A program made the position numbers and the translations under genes. A DNA stretch of 64,000 nt from Mesorhizobium mediterraneum (GTDB lineage: Bacteria > Pseudomonadota > Alphaproteobacteria > Rhizobiales > Rhizobiaceae), in NCBI RefSeq assembly GCF_002284565.1, contig NZ_NPKI01000015.1, positions 124,001-188,000 on the forward strand, given 5' to 3'. Each line of letters opens with the position of its first letter. Positions within the stretch are counted from its first letter, which is position 1. Below the pieces are notes generated by a model. It was not told the origin of the DNA. It ran no database searches and was given only the letters and a program-made list of their open reading frames with translations. This document shows positions 1 to 8,576 of the stretch, one piece after another.

Positions 1-1
1 G

Positions 2-973
2 CCCACAGTCGCCCCGCTTGATCTCGATGGCCATTGCATCGCCGCCGTCTTCCTTGACGACGTGCCGCACTTTGCCCTGGCCGACGGCGCCATCCATCGG
101 CTCGACCATGGCCACAAGACTGTGCAGGCCAATGACGGCTTGCTCGCGGCCTTCCACGACGCGGCCAACGACCGGCTGATCACCGGCGGCGAGGACGGCA
201 AGGTCTTTGCCGTCACCGCAGGCGGCAATGCGGCGGAACTGGCAAGCGCCGGCAAAAAATGGATCACCAGCGTTGCCGCCGGGCCGCAAGGTGCTGTCGC
301 CTATGCCTCGGGCAAGATCGCCTTCGTGCGTTTCGCCGACGGCAAGACCAGGGAATTTGCGCATCCGCGTTCGGTCGAGGGGCTAGCGTTCTCGCCCAAG
401 GGGATGCGCTTTGGCGTTGCCCGCTACAATGGCGCGACGCTGCATTTCCCGGCGGCCGACGGCAAGCCTGTCGAGCTCGAATGGGCCGGCGCCCACACCG
501 GCATCACCTTCTCGCCGGACGGCGCCTTCCTCGTCACCACCATGCAGGAGAACGCGCTGCATGGCTGGAAGCTGGCCGACGGCAAGCACATGCGCATGAG
601 CGGCTATCCCGGCAAGGTCAAAAGCCTGTCGTGGAGCGCCAAGGGAAAATGGCTGGCGAGTTCCGGCGCACCGGCAGCGATCGTTTGGCCGTTTTCGGGC
701 AAGGACGGGCCGATGGGCAAAGCGCCGCTGGAGCTCGGCACGCGCGGTAACGCCATGGTGACCTCAGTGGCCTGCCATCCGAGCCAGGATGTCGTCGCCG
801 TCGGCTATGATGACGGCATGGTGATGGCCGTGCGCTTCACCGACGCCAAGGAAGTGCTGCTGCGCCGGCCGGGCAAGGGCGCCATCACCTCGATGATGTG
901 GGACAGGCAAGAGCGGCGCGTCGCCTTCGGCAGTGCGGCCGGCGACTGCGGCGTTATCGATATTTCGGCATAA
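2..973 (+). CDS. WD40 repeat protein (5' end outside window)
   Basis: The reading frame is open from base 2, and the residues before the first GTG (base 62) already look like WD-repeat sequence, so the true start lies upstream. The visible part is about 323 residues of repeated beta-propeller blades with motifs such as GITFSPDGAFL, SLSWSAKGKWLASSG and AVGYDDGMV. WD40 propellers are usually protein-interaction platforms. No enzymatic domain and no signal peptide can be seen in the visible part. A function cannot be assigned from this fragment; the upstream neighbour is unknown. Confidence 0.8.
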   Translation, partial: PTVAPLDLDGHCIAAVFLDDVPHFALADGAIHRLDHGHKTVQANDGLLAAFHDAANDRLITGGEDGKVFAVTAGGNAAELASAGKKWITSVAAGPQGAVAYASGKIAFVRFADGKTREFAHPRSVEGLAFSPKGMRFGVARYNGATLHFPAADGKPVELEWAGAHTGITFSPDGAFLVTTMQENALHGWKLADGKHMRMSGYPGKVKSLSWSAKGKWLASSGAPAAIVWPFSGKDGPMGKAPLELGTRGNAMVTSVACHPSQDVVAVGYDDGMVMAVRFTDAKEVLLRRPGKGAITSMMWDRQERRVAFGSAAGDCGVIDISA

Positions 974-986
974 CTAGCCGGGAGTT

Positions 987-1439
987 CTACTCGGCCCCGC
1001 AGGAGACCTTGCCGGTCAATTCGACAGGCTTGCCGTCTTTGTCCGCGGCAGCCGTGCCGTCATAGATCGCGAGCGAATAGCGCCCGTCATAAACGCCTTC
1101 TTCGCTGACCTTGGTCAAGATCGTCAGTTCGACTGAGCTATAGGTGTTTGCGACCTCGTGCTCGCGATAGACGAGCAGCCGCAGTTCCTTGCCGTCGAGC
1201 CAGTATTGCGTGAGGTTGGAATCCTCGAACACGCTCTTGCGCAGACCGTCGTCAACGGGCCTACCAAGAATTTCGAGGTCGCCGCGAAAATTGAAGGTCG
1301 GCCCGCCCATGCCTCTGGTGACGCCAGCTTCGACCTCGAATTTCACCGCGGCATCCTCGGTGGAGCACCAGATGCCGCCGGTGGCGAAGGCCGTGCCGGC
1401 CGACAGCAGCAGCGTTGTTACACAGAAGATCGTCCGCAT
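987..1439 (-). CDS. Small secreted protein of unknown function
   Basis: 150 residues. The start was set at the internal ATG at 1439 because it opens a typical signal peptide (MRTIFCVTTLLLSAGTAFA) and is preceded by GGGGGAGAAAAG; the longer upstream extension is arginine-rich and unlike coding sequence. The mature part begins GGIWCSTEDAAVKFEVEAGV and ends near ELTGKVSCGAE, so two cysteines may form a disulfide in the periplasm. It converges with the WD40 gene, its stop lying 14 bases beyond that gene's end. I do not recognise the family. Confidence 0.7.
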   Translation of the reverse strand: MRTIFCVTTLLLSAGTAFATGGIWCSTEDAAVKFEVEAGVTRGMGGPTFNFRGDLEILGRPVDDGLRKSVFEDSNLTQYWLDGKELRLLVYREHEVANTYSSVELTILTKVSEEGVYDGRYSLAIYDGTAAADKDGKPVELTGKVSCGAE

Positions 1440-1606
1440 CTTTTCTCCCCCAAGCCACATACCCACCCGCATTGATGCTGGAGGATGCCCTGAGGTCAAG
1501 CGCCAGTCCTCTTCTATCGTGGCCGCTGAACCAATGCAGGGCGGCCGCGCGGCCAATTGCGGTTCCGGATGCCGATTGGCTAGAGTGACGTACGAGAGGG
1601 GCCTTC

Positions 1607-2989
1607 ATGCATACAATCGACCATTCAAAGACATCCATCGGCGGCATCAGCACTGCCCGCATCGCCGATCTGCGCGAGACCGAGGCCGAAGCCTTCCGCA
1701 AGGCACGGCCGAAATCGGCAGCGAAGGCCGGCAATGGTCTGCCGGGCTTCTTCGGCGGCGTGCCGATGCACTGGATGAACGACTGGCCGACGCCGTTCCC
1801 GATCCTGGTCGGCAGCGCAAAGGGCGCCACCATCACCGATATCGACGGCAACAGGCTCGACGATTTCTGCCTCGGCGATACCGGCTCGATGTTCGGCCAT
1901 TCGCCGCCGCCGGTCGCCCGCGCCATCCGCCGGCAGGCTGGACGCGGCCTCACCTACATGCTGCCTTCGGAGGATGCACTCGCCATCGGCCCGCTGCTGA
2001 AACAGCGCTTCGGCCTGCCTTTCTGGCAGATCGCGACGACGGCGACCGATGCCAACCGCTTTGCGCTGCGCGTTGCCCGCGCCATCACCGGCCGGGAAAA
2101 GATCCTGGTCTTCAACGGCTGCTATCACGGCTCGGTCGACGAGACGATGGTGCGGCTGGTCGACGGCAGACCGATCAACCGGCCGGGACTGGCCGGCGAA
2201 TTTCGCGACCTGACCCGGGCAACCGATGTCATCGAGTTCAATGATGTGCCGGCGCTTGAGGCCGCGCTCCGGGACGGGGATATCGCCTGCGTCATCACCG
2301 AGCCGGTGCTGACCAACTCCTGCATGGTGCTACCCGATCCCGGCTTCCACGAAGCGCTGCGACGTCTCACCCGCGCGGCCGGCACCCTGCTTCTGATCGA
2401 CGAGACGCACACGATCTCGACCGGTCCCGGCGGCTATACGGCGAAACACGGCTTGGAGCCGGACCTGTTCGTGCTCGGCAAGCCGATCGCCGGCGGTGTG
2501 CCGGCCAGCGTGTGGGGCATGAGCGAAAACGTCGCCGCGCGCTATGCTGCCTATAATAGCCAGAAACAGCCCGGTTATTCCGGCATGGGCACGACGCTCT
2601 CGGCCAATCCGCTGCAATTCGCGGCGATGCGCGCCACGCTGGAAGAAGTGATGACCGAAGAGAACTATGACCATATGGACCATCTGGCGCGGCGGCTCGA
2701 CGCCGGGCTGACCGCCGTCATCGACCGCTACCGCCTGCCCTGGCATGTTGCCCGAGTCGGCGCACGCGTCGAGTTCATCTGCGCGCCTGGCCCGCTGAGG
2801 AATGGCGGCGAGGCGGAAACAGCGCACGCGCCGGAGCTCGAAGCGGCGATCCATGTCGCGCTAGTCAATCACGGCGTGCTGATCGCGCCGTTCCACAACA
2901 TGATGCTGATCTCGCCGGCGACGAGTGCTGCCCAGGTCAACCGCCTGATCACCGCCTTCGGTGCGGTTGCGGCAAGGCTCGCGGCATGA
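1607..2989 (+). CDS. Class III PLP-dependent aminotransferase
   Basis: 460 residues with the fold-type I, class III signature: GCYHGSVDE (171-179), the PLP-binding aspartate in LLLIDETHT (D265) and the Schiff-base lysine in LFVLGKPIAGG (K292). The general layout is closest to glutamate-1-semialdehyde aminomutase-like and omega-amino acid transaminases. The next gene, a glutamine-synthetase-like ligase, begins 13 bases downstream, so the two are probably co-transcribed and may act in one amine or amino acid catabolic route. The actual amino donor and acceptor cannot be read from sequence. A haem-biosynthetic HemL role is less likely given the context. Confidence 0.85.
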   Translation: MHTIDHSKTSIGGISTARIADLRETEAEAFRKARPKSAAKAGNGLPGFFGGVPMHWMNDWPTPFPILVGSAKGATITDIDGNRLDDFCLGDTGSMFGHSPPPVARAIRRQAGRGLTYMLPSEDALAIGPLLKQRFGLPFWQIATTATDANRFALRVARAITGREKILVFNGCYHGSVDETMVRLVDGRPINRPGLAGEFRDLTRATDVIEFNDVPALEAALRDGDIACVITEPVLTNSCMVLPDPGFHEALRRLTRAAGTLLLIDETHTISTGPGGYTAKHGLEPDLFVLGKPIAGGVPASVWGMSENVAARYAAYNSQKQPGYSGMGTTLSANPLQFAAMRATLEEVMTEENYDHMDHLARRLDAGLTAVIDRYRLPWHVARVGARVEFICAPGPLRNGGEAETAHAPELEAAIHVALVNHGVLIAPFHNMMLISPATSAAQVNRLITAFGAVAARLAA

Positions 2990-3002
2990 GACAAGCTTGC
3001 GT

Positions 3003-4424
3003 ATGAGAGAAGCGCACAAGCAAACTTTGAACGCTATCATCGCCTCCCCTTCGGGCTCGACGCCCGCTGAGGCGCAAACCTTTCTCGATGCCCATCCCGA
3101 GATCGAAGCGTTCGACATAGTGCTGACCGACGCCAATGGCGTCGGCCGTGGCAAGATCGTGCGCCGGCATGAACTGATGAGCATCTTCGAGGGCGGCCGG
3201 CACATGCCGATATCCATCCTCGGCCTCGACATTACCGGCGAGGACGTTCACGAGACCGGGCTGATCTGGACGACCGGCGACGGCGACCTGCGGGCATGGC
3301 CGATCCCCGGCACGCTGGTGCCGCTGTTCGGCACACAGCCGCCGCGCGGCCAGGTGCTGATGGCGATGTATCATCTCGATGGTCAGCCCATGTCGTCTGA
3401 TCCACGGCTGGCGCTGGCGAGGCAGGTGGAGATACTGGCGGCCAAGGGCCTGCATCCAGCCGGCGCCTTCGAGCTCGAATTCTTCCTCCTCGCCAATGAG
3501 CGTGACGCCGACGGCAAGGTGCGACCGGCGAACGCGGTGCTCGACGGCCGCCGCTCGGCCAAGACCGAGGTCTATTCCGTCGACCATCTGCACGGCATGG
3601 AGCCGCTATTTTCCGACATCTACGCCGCGGCCAAGGTGCAAGGCATCCCGGCCGAGACGGTCATTTCCGAATATGCGCCCGGCCAGTACGAGCTGACGCT
3701 GAATTATCGCCAGGATGTGATGCGGGCGGCCGACGATCTCGTCATGCTGAAGCGGCTGGTGCGGGCACAGGCGCGCCGCCACGGCGTCACCGCTTGCTTC
3801 ATGGCCAAGCCGATCGAGAAGTATGCCGGCTCCGGCATGCATTTCCATGTCTCGCTGCAGGACAAGGCCGGCAAGAACGTCTTCGCTGAAGCCAGCGGCG
3901 AGACCTGGTCCTTGCCGCTGCTGCGCGGACTGGGCGGCCTCATCCAGACCATGGCCGAATCGATGCTGGTGTTCGCACCGCACGCCAATTCATGGCGTCG
4001 CTTCGTCTCGCAATCCTATGCCCCAGTGGCGCCGACCTGGGGCGTCAACAACCGCTCGGTGGCGCTGCGCGTGCCGGCAGGCGATGCGAAAAACCGGCGC
4101 ATCGAGCACCGGCCGTCGGGCGTCGACGCAAACCCCTATCTGGTCGCCGCAACCGTGCTGGCCGGCATCACCAGGGGTCTCGACGAAGGACTCGACCCCG
4201 GCCCCGAAACCACCGGCAATGGCTACGAATCGGCAATCACGCGCACGACCATGCCGGTAGACTGGCGCGCCGCGATCGAGGCCGCTCGCGCGTCGACGTT
4301 CCTCAAAGGAGCGTTGGGCGAAGACCTGCACCGGACATTCGTTGCGATCAAGCAATCCGAATATCTGCGCGTGGCGCGCACCGTCAGCGAGTTGGATTAT
4401 CATCTCTATCTGCATGAGGTGTGA
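3003..4424 (+). CDS. Glutamine synthetase family protein, gamma-glutamylamine synthetase-like
   Basis: 473 residues from the ATG at 3003; an in-frame start at 2961 would overlap the aminotransferase. GS catalytic motifs are present: the glutamate pair in FELEFF, YAPGQYELTL, the ATP/glutamate segment GSGMHFHVSL, and RIEHRPSGVDANPYL with the metal and substrate residues. The C-terminal ending SELDYHLYLHEV is typical of the GlnA3/PuuA-type ligases that join glutamate to an amine with ATP. No adenylylation-site tyrosine region like that of GlnA is evident. Paired with the upstream aminotransferase, it likely works in amine use as a nitrogen source; the amine is unknown. Confidence 0.82.
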   Translation: MREAHKQTLNAIIASPSGSTPAEAQTFLDAHPEIEAFDIVLTDANGVGRGKIVRRHELMSIFEGGRHMPISILGLDITGEDVHETGLIWTTGDGDLRAWPIPGTLVPLFGTQPPRGQVLMAMYHLDGQPMSSDPRLALARQVEILAAKGLHPAGAFELEFFLLANERDADGKVRPANAVLDGRRSAKTEVYSVDHLHGMEPLFSDIYAAAKVQGIPAETVISEYAPGQYELTLNYRQDVMRAADDLVMLKRLVRAQARRHGVTACFMAKPIEKYAGSGMHFHVSLQDKAGKNVFAEASGETWSLPLLRGLGGLIQTMAESMLVFAPHANSWRRFVSQSYAPVAPTWGVNNRSVALRVPAGDAKNRRIEHRPSGVDANPYLVAATVLAGITRGLDEGLDPGPETTGNGYESAITRTTMPVDWRAAIEAARASTFLKGALGEDLHRTFVAIKQSEYLRVARTVSELDYHLYLHEV

Positions 4425-4542
4425 GGATCGCATCGCCGGTCATTCTCCCGGCGAAAGCCGGGTCCGAGCTATTTGAAGGAACCTTTCCGGGGCTTCGCTC
4501 ATTCCGCATCTGATCGCAGCAGCGGACAAGGCCGCATCAGCC

Positions 4543-5235
4543 ATGATCGCCAGGATGCAGACAAATCCCGCGCCACGCCACGCCAAGGTGCAGGCAAGAC
4601 GCTGGCCCAAGCCTGAATTGCCTGAGACGGCGGAAGCGGACGGCGCAAGCACCATTCCCGAACTCAGCGAAGTGGCGAAAGCCTGCCGCCGCTGTTCGCT
4701 GTGGCGCAATGCGACACAGACTGTGTTCGGCGAAGGCCCTGACAAGGCCAAGGTGATTTTCGTCGGTGAACAGCCCGGCGACCAGGAGGATCTGGCCGGC
4801 AAACCTTTCGTCGGGCCTGCTGGCAAGGTCTTCGACGCAATCCTGGACGAAGCCGGCGTCGACCGGCTGAAAGTCTATGTCACCAACGCGGTCAAGCATT
4901 TCAAATTCGAGCCGCGCGGCAAGCGGCGCATCCACTCCAAGCCGAACGCCGGCGAGGTGCAGGCCTGCCGCTGGTGGCTCGACAAAGAGCTCGATCTGGT
5001 AAAACCCAATCTGGCTGTGGCGCTCGGCGCAACGGCGGCGCAGTCACTGCTCGGCAAAGTCGTGCCGATCATGAAGATGCGCGGCGCGGTCGTGGAGCGC
5101 GAGGATGGCCTGCGTGTGTTCGTCACGATCCATCCGTCCTTCATCCTGCGTATCCGCGAGCCGGCGGACAAACAGGCCGAACGCGAGCGGTTCCTGAAGG
5201 ATATGAAGGCGGTGAAGACGCTGATGGCCGCCTGA
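4543..5235 (+). CDS. udgX: UdgX-type uracil-DNA glycosylase / uracil-DNA cross-linking protein
   Basis: 230 residues. Family-4 UDG architecture with GEQPGDQED (75-83), GKPFVGPAGK (86-95) and the terminal HPSF motif (197-200). The diagnostic feature is the KRRIH loop at 127-131: in UdgX this histidine forms a covalent bond with the abasic site after uracil excision. CxxC at C48/C51 fits the iron-sulfur site of the family; VKHF replaces the VKC of ordinary family-4 enzymes, as known for UdgX. The N-terminal ~40 residues are low in conservation, so ATG 4555 is an alternative start. It stands alone rather than fused to a second domain. The convergent glycerate kinase gene ends 3 bases away. Confidence 0.88.
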   Translation: MIARMQTNPAPRHAKVQARRWPKPELPETAEADGASTIPELSEVAKACRRCSLWRNATQTVFGEGPDKAKVIFVGEQPGDQEDLAGKPFVGPAGKVFDAILDEAGVDRLKVYVTNAVKHFKFEPRGKRRIHSKPNAGEVQACRWWLDKELDLVKPNLAVALGATAAQSLLGKVVPIMKMRGAVVEREDGLRVFVTIHPSFILRIREPADKQAERERFLKDMKAVKTLMAA

Positions 5236-5237
5236 AC

Positions 5238-6503
5238 CTACCTGATCAGTATCGCCCGGAGATCATTGACGTTCGTCCCGGTCGGGCCGGGCACGAAAAG
5301 ATCGCCAATAGCATTGAATGCCGTCCAGGCATTGTTGCCGGCAAGCATCGCCTTGGCATCGACGCCTGCCTCCCGCATCCGCGCCACAGTCGAACCGTCG
5401 GCAAAGGCGCCGGCATTGTCTTCCGAACCGTCGATGCCGTCGGTATCGGCGGCCAGTGCATGGATGCCATCCATGCCGCTGATGCCTATGGCGAAGGCGA
5501 GCAGAAACTCGCTGTTGCGGCCGCCCTTGCCTTTTGTGCGCACGGTCACTGTCGTCTCGCCGCCCGACAGGATCAGCACCGGCTTTGGGAAAGGCCGGTT
5601 GCGCGTCGCAACTTCACGCGCGATCGCGGCGTGGACACCGCTGACCTCGCGCGCTTCGCCCTCGATGGAGTCGGAGAGGATGACCGCCTCGATGCCTTGG
5701 CGCCTGGCTTCGGCCGCAGCCGCCTCCAGCGATACGCCGGCCGAGGCGATCAGATGCACTTCATTGCGCGAAAAACGCGGATCGTCGGCGCGCGGCGCCT
5801 CTGCGGCCGGCGAATTGATATGCGCCATCACCGCGGCCGGCAGTCTCATGTCATAGGCGGCGATCGACGCCAATGCGTCTTCGCGGCTGCCGGAATCGGG
5901 AACGGTCGGGCCGGAAGCGACCAGCGCCGGATTGTCGCCCGGAATGTCGGAGACGACCAGCGACACCACCTTGGCGGGATATGCTGCCGCCGCCAGCCTG
6001 CCGCCCTTGATCGTGGATACATGCTTGCGGATGGTGTTCATTGCGGCGATCGGCGCGCCGGAGGCAAGTAGCGCCTCGTTGACGGCGATCTCGTCGGCCA
6101 GCGTCAGACCTCCAGCAGGCGACGGCAGCAGCGCCGAGCCGCCGCCCGAGATAAGCGCCACGACCAGATCGTCCGCGGTCAGCCCCTGCACCTTTTCGAG
6201 CAGCCGGCGCGAGGCTTCGAGGCCGGCGGCGTCCGGCACCGGATGCGCCGCCTCGATGATCTCAATGCGCTGGCAGGTCGCGCCATAGCCGTAGCGGGTG
6301 ACGACCAGCCCTTCGATCGGCCTGTCCCATACTTTTTCGAATGCCGCCGCCATCTGCGCCGAGCCTTTTCCGGCGCCGATGACGATGGTGCGGCCTTTCG
6401 GCATTGCTGGCAGATGATCCCTGATGGTCCTCTGAGGATCGGCAGCGGTAACGGCGGCATTGAAGATCGATATGAGGAAGGGTTTCGGGTCGAGCACGGT
6501 CAT
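5238..6503 (-). CDS. Glycerate kinase (GckA/TtuD, MOFRL family)
   Basis: 421 residues from ATG 6503; the 12 extra residues of the longer frame are not conserved-looking. Motifs include the N-terminal VIGAGKGSAQMA glycine-rich loop, the ISGGGSALL segment and a C-terminal MOFRL domain with LSGGETTVTV and GKGGRNSEFLLA. The family phosphorylates D-glycerate, usually to 2-phosphoglycerate. Glyoxylate from ureide breakdown can reach glycerate through tartronate semialdehyde, so this gene fits the purine region that follows, although gcl, hyi and glxR are not in the window. It was once annotated hydroxypyruvate reductase in this family. Confidence 0.88.
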   Translation of the reverse strand: MTVLDPKPFLISIFNAAVTAADPQRTIRDHLPAMPKGRTIVIGAGKGSAQMAAAFEKVWDRPIEGLVVTRYGYGATCQRIEIIEAAHPVPDAAGLEASRRLLEKVQGLTADDLVVALISGGGSALLPSPAGGLTLADEIAVNEALLASGAPIAAMNTIRKHVSTIKGGRLAAAAYPAKVVSLVVSDIPGDNPALVASGPTVPDSGSREDALASIAAYDMRLPAAVMAHINSPAAEAPRADDPRFSRNEVHLIASAGVSLEAAAAEARRQGIEAVILSDSIEGEAREVSGVHAAIAREVATRNRPFPKPVLILSGGETTVTVRTKGKGGRNSEFLLAFAIGISGMDGIHALAADTDGIDGSEDNAGAFADGSTVARMREAGVDAKAMLAGNNAWTAFNAIGDLFVPGPTGTNVNDLRAILIR

Positions 6504-6549
6504 ACTGCGCCGGCACCAACGTCGATGCAGTTTTCCCACCGCTGCCGCT

Positions 6550-6668
6550 GCCCCTCATCCTTACCCTCTCCCCGTATAGAGACGGGGAGAGGGGGTCGCC
6601 AGCGTTGGAGCGCTTCCCTTCTCCCCGTCACTATGCGGGGAGAAGGTGCCGGCAGGCGGATGAGGGGC
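6550..6668. repeat. Intergenic palindromic repeat with two hairpins (rhizobial RIME-like)
   Basis: The element is bounded by perfect 11-bp inverted termini, GCCCCTCATCC and GGATGAGGGGC. Inside are two further hairpins: CCCTCTCCCCGT / ACGGGGAGAGGG at about 6564-6593 and CCTTCTCCCC / GGGGAGAAGG at about 6617-6646. It lies between the glycerate kinase start and the UPF0303 gene stop. Its mosaic structure resembles the intergenic repeats that are common in Rhizobiales chromosomes; copy number cannot be judged here. Confidence 0.75.
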
Positions 6669-6678
6669 GCCGCCAACG

Positions 6679-7185
6679 TCAAGATTTTGCTTCCGGCGGC
6701 AACGCAAGCTCGCGCGCATCGATACCTAGGTGGGCGCAAAGCGCATCGACGACGACGCCGTGATCCTCGCGCTCCGGCAAGCCCGAGACCGCGATCACAC
6801 CGATCACGCCGGCACCTTTGACCGTTATGGGAAAGCCGCCACCGGCCAGCACATAGTCTGATATGTCGAGCCCCTCACCGGGTTTGAAGCTGCGGTCGGG
6901 ACGCTGCTGCTCCAGCACCATGCGGTAGGTGCTTCTCAAAAACCGGCGCACGACGTTGGTCTTGCGCCGCGCCCAGTCCGGATTGGAGGCATTCGAGCCT
7001 GGCATCGCTGCATAGAACAGCGGCCGGTCGAAGGTCCTGATGTCGACGATGATCGGCAGGTCTTCGGCTAGCGCCCGGTCGCGGATCGCCGAGCCGATCT
7101 TGAAGGCGACAGCCTCGTCGAAGATGGGGAAGACAAGCGTGGCTTCCTGTTTCTTGATCAGAGCGATGTCGTCCGCAACGGCCAT
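6679..7185 (-). CDS. UPF0303 / GlcG-HbpS family protein
   Basis: 168 residues with the GlcG/HbpS-like alpha-beta fold typical of UPF0303 proteins: the N-terminal helix with DEAVAFKIGSAIRDRA, central AGGGFPITVKGAGVIGVIAVSG and an ending on ELALPPEAKS. No signal peptide, so cytoplasmic. Related HbpS proteins bind haem, and the family is often labelled haem-degrading, but the biochemical role of UPF0303 is not settled. It lies immediately downstream of guaD on the same strand with about 75 bases between, and may share the purine transcript. ATG 7185 is preceded by a GGGGAA-type ribosome site. Confidence 0.75.
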   Translation of the reverse strand: MAVADDIALIKKQEATLVFPIFDEAVAFKIGSAIRDRALAEDLPIIVDIRTFDRPLFYAAMPGSNASNPDWARRKTNVVRRFLRSTYRMVLEQQRPDRSFKPGEGLDISDYVLAGGGFPITVKGAGVIGVIAVSGLPEREDHGVVVDALCAHLGIDARELALPPEAKS

Positions 7186-7260
7186 GTCGTTCCCCTGTCA
7201 ACTTCGCTGCAGGCTTTGACCGATGGCTGCCGCCCGGTCAAGACGGAACGTGCGGGATAG

Positions 7261-8574
7261 CTAAACCGCCATATCGCTCTTCGCCGCCCGCCCGGCGACA
7301 TAGACTTCGCGCACGGCGCGGTCGTCGCCGAGCGTCTGCAGCATAAACAATTCCTCCGCCAGCGTGTCCGCCGTCTCCATCCGCAGCCGCATCGCCGGCG
7401 TGGCGCGGGCGTCGAGCACGATGATATCGGCATCGCTGCCTTGGTCCAGCGTGCCGATTCTTTCCACGACCGACAGCGCCTCGGCATTGCCGCGGGTGAG
7501 CTGCCAGAACGACTGGAACGGGTTGAGTTTTTCGCCGTTCAGCGCGATCACCTTGTAGCCCTCGTCCATGGTGCGCAGCATCGAGTAATTGGTGCCGCCG
7601 CCGACATCGGTGGCGGCCGCGATGCGGAGAGCTTTGTCTCGCGTGCGGTAGCGCTGATAATCGAACAGGCCCGAGCCGAGAAACAGGTTCGAGGTCGGGC
7701 AGAACACCACCACCGAGCCTGAATCCGAAAGCGAATCCGCCTCGCGTTCCGACAGATGAATGCAGTGGCCGAACAAGCTTTTGCGCCCGAGCAGCCCGTA
7801 GTGCTCGTAGACGTCGGTATAGTCGCGCGCCTTTGGATGGAGCTGCAGCGTAAAGGCAATCTCGGCGTGGTTTTCCGACAGGTGCGTCTGCATGTGCAGA
7901 TCAGGATATTCGCGGCAGAGCGCGCCCGCCATTTCCAACTGCTCATGCGACGAGGTGATGGCGAAGCGCGGCGTGATGGCATAATGCTGGCGTCCCTTGC
8001 CGTGCCAATCGGCGATCAGCGCCTTGCTATCGTCATAAGCCGATTGCGCTGTATCGAGCACACCCTCCGGCGCGTTACGGTCCATCATCACCTTGCCGGC
8101 GATGTTGAGCATGTTGCGGTCATGCGACTCGGCGAAGAACGCTTCGGCGGACTCCCTGTGGACCGAGCAATAGGCGGCGACTGTCGTCGTGCCGTGACGC
8201 ACCACCTCATCGAGAAACAGCCTGGCAATGCGGCGGCCATGCTGGGCGTTCTGGAATTTGGTTTCCTCAGGAAAAGTATAGGTGTTCAGCCAGTCGAGCA
8301 GTTCCGCGCCATGGGAGGCGATGACCTGCATCTGCGGAAAATGCGCATGCGCGTCGATGAAGCCCGGCAGCAGCAGATGTGGGCGGTGATCGATCTTTTT
8401 TGCGCCTTCATCAGCCTTTTTCTCGACCTCGGCATAGGTGCCGGCGGCTGCGATCCTGCCGTCGCGGATCAGCAGGCCGCCGTCCTCCTCGTAGCGCCAG
8501 GCGGGATGGTCGTCGACGGTCTCAGGCCAGCGCAGAAAGGACAGTGTGCGGCCGCGCAGGAGTGGGCTGATCAT
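7261..8574 (-). CDS. guaD: Guanine deaminase (amidohydrolase type)
   Basis: 437 residues. Metal-dependent amidohydrolase: the HxH metal pair in GFIDAHAHFPQ (H76, H78), QTHLSEN in the barrel, GHCIHLSEREADSL, and the catalytic aspartate in AAATDVGGGTNYS. These match GuaD, which converts guanine to xanthine plus ammonia. The start at 8574 lies 2 bases after the puuD stop, so it is probably translated with puuD; the upstream extension of the frame is only the puuD shadow. It feeds xanthine to the XdhAB encoded further right. Cytoplasmic. Confidence 0.93.
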   Translation of the reverse strand: MISPLLRGRTLSFLRWPETVDDHPAWRYEEDGGLLIRDGRIAAAGTYAEVEKKADEGAKKIDHRPHLLLPGFIDAHAHFPQMQVIASHGAELLDWLNTYTFPEETKFQNAQHGRRIARLFLDEVVRHGTTTVAAYCSVHRESAEAFFAESHDRNMLNIAGKVMMDRNAPEGVLDTAQSAYDDSKALIADWHGKGRQHYAITPRFAITSSHEQLEMAGALCREYPDLHMQTHLSENHAEIAFTLQLHPKARDYTDVYEHYGLLGRKSLFGHCIHLSEREADSLSDSGSVVVFCPTSNLFLGSGLFDYQRYRTRDKALRIAAATDVGGGTNYSMLRTMDEGYKVIALNGEKLNPFQSFWQLTRGNAEALSVVERIGTLDQGSDADIIVLDARATPAMRLRMETADTLAEELFMLQTLGDDRAVREVYVAGRAAKSDMAV

Positions 8575-8576
8575 GC

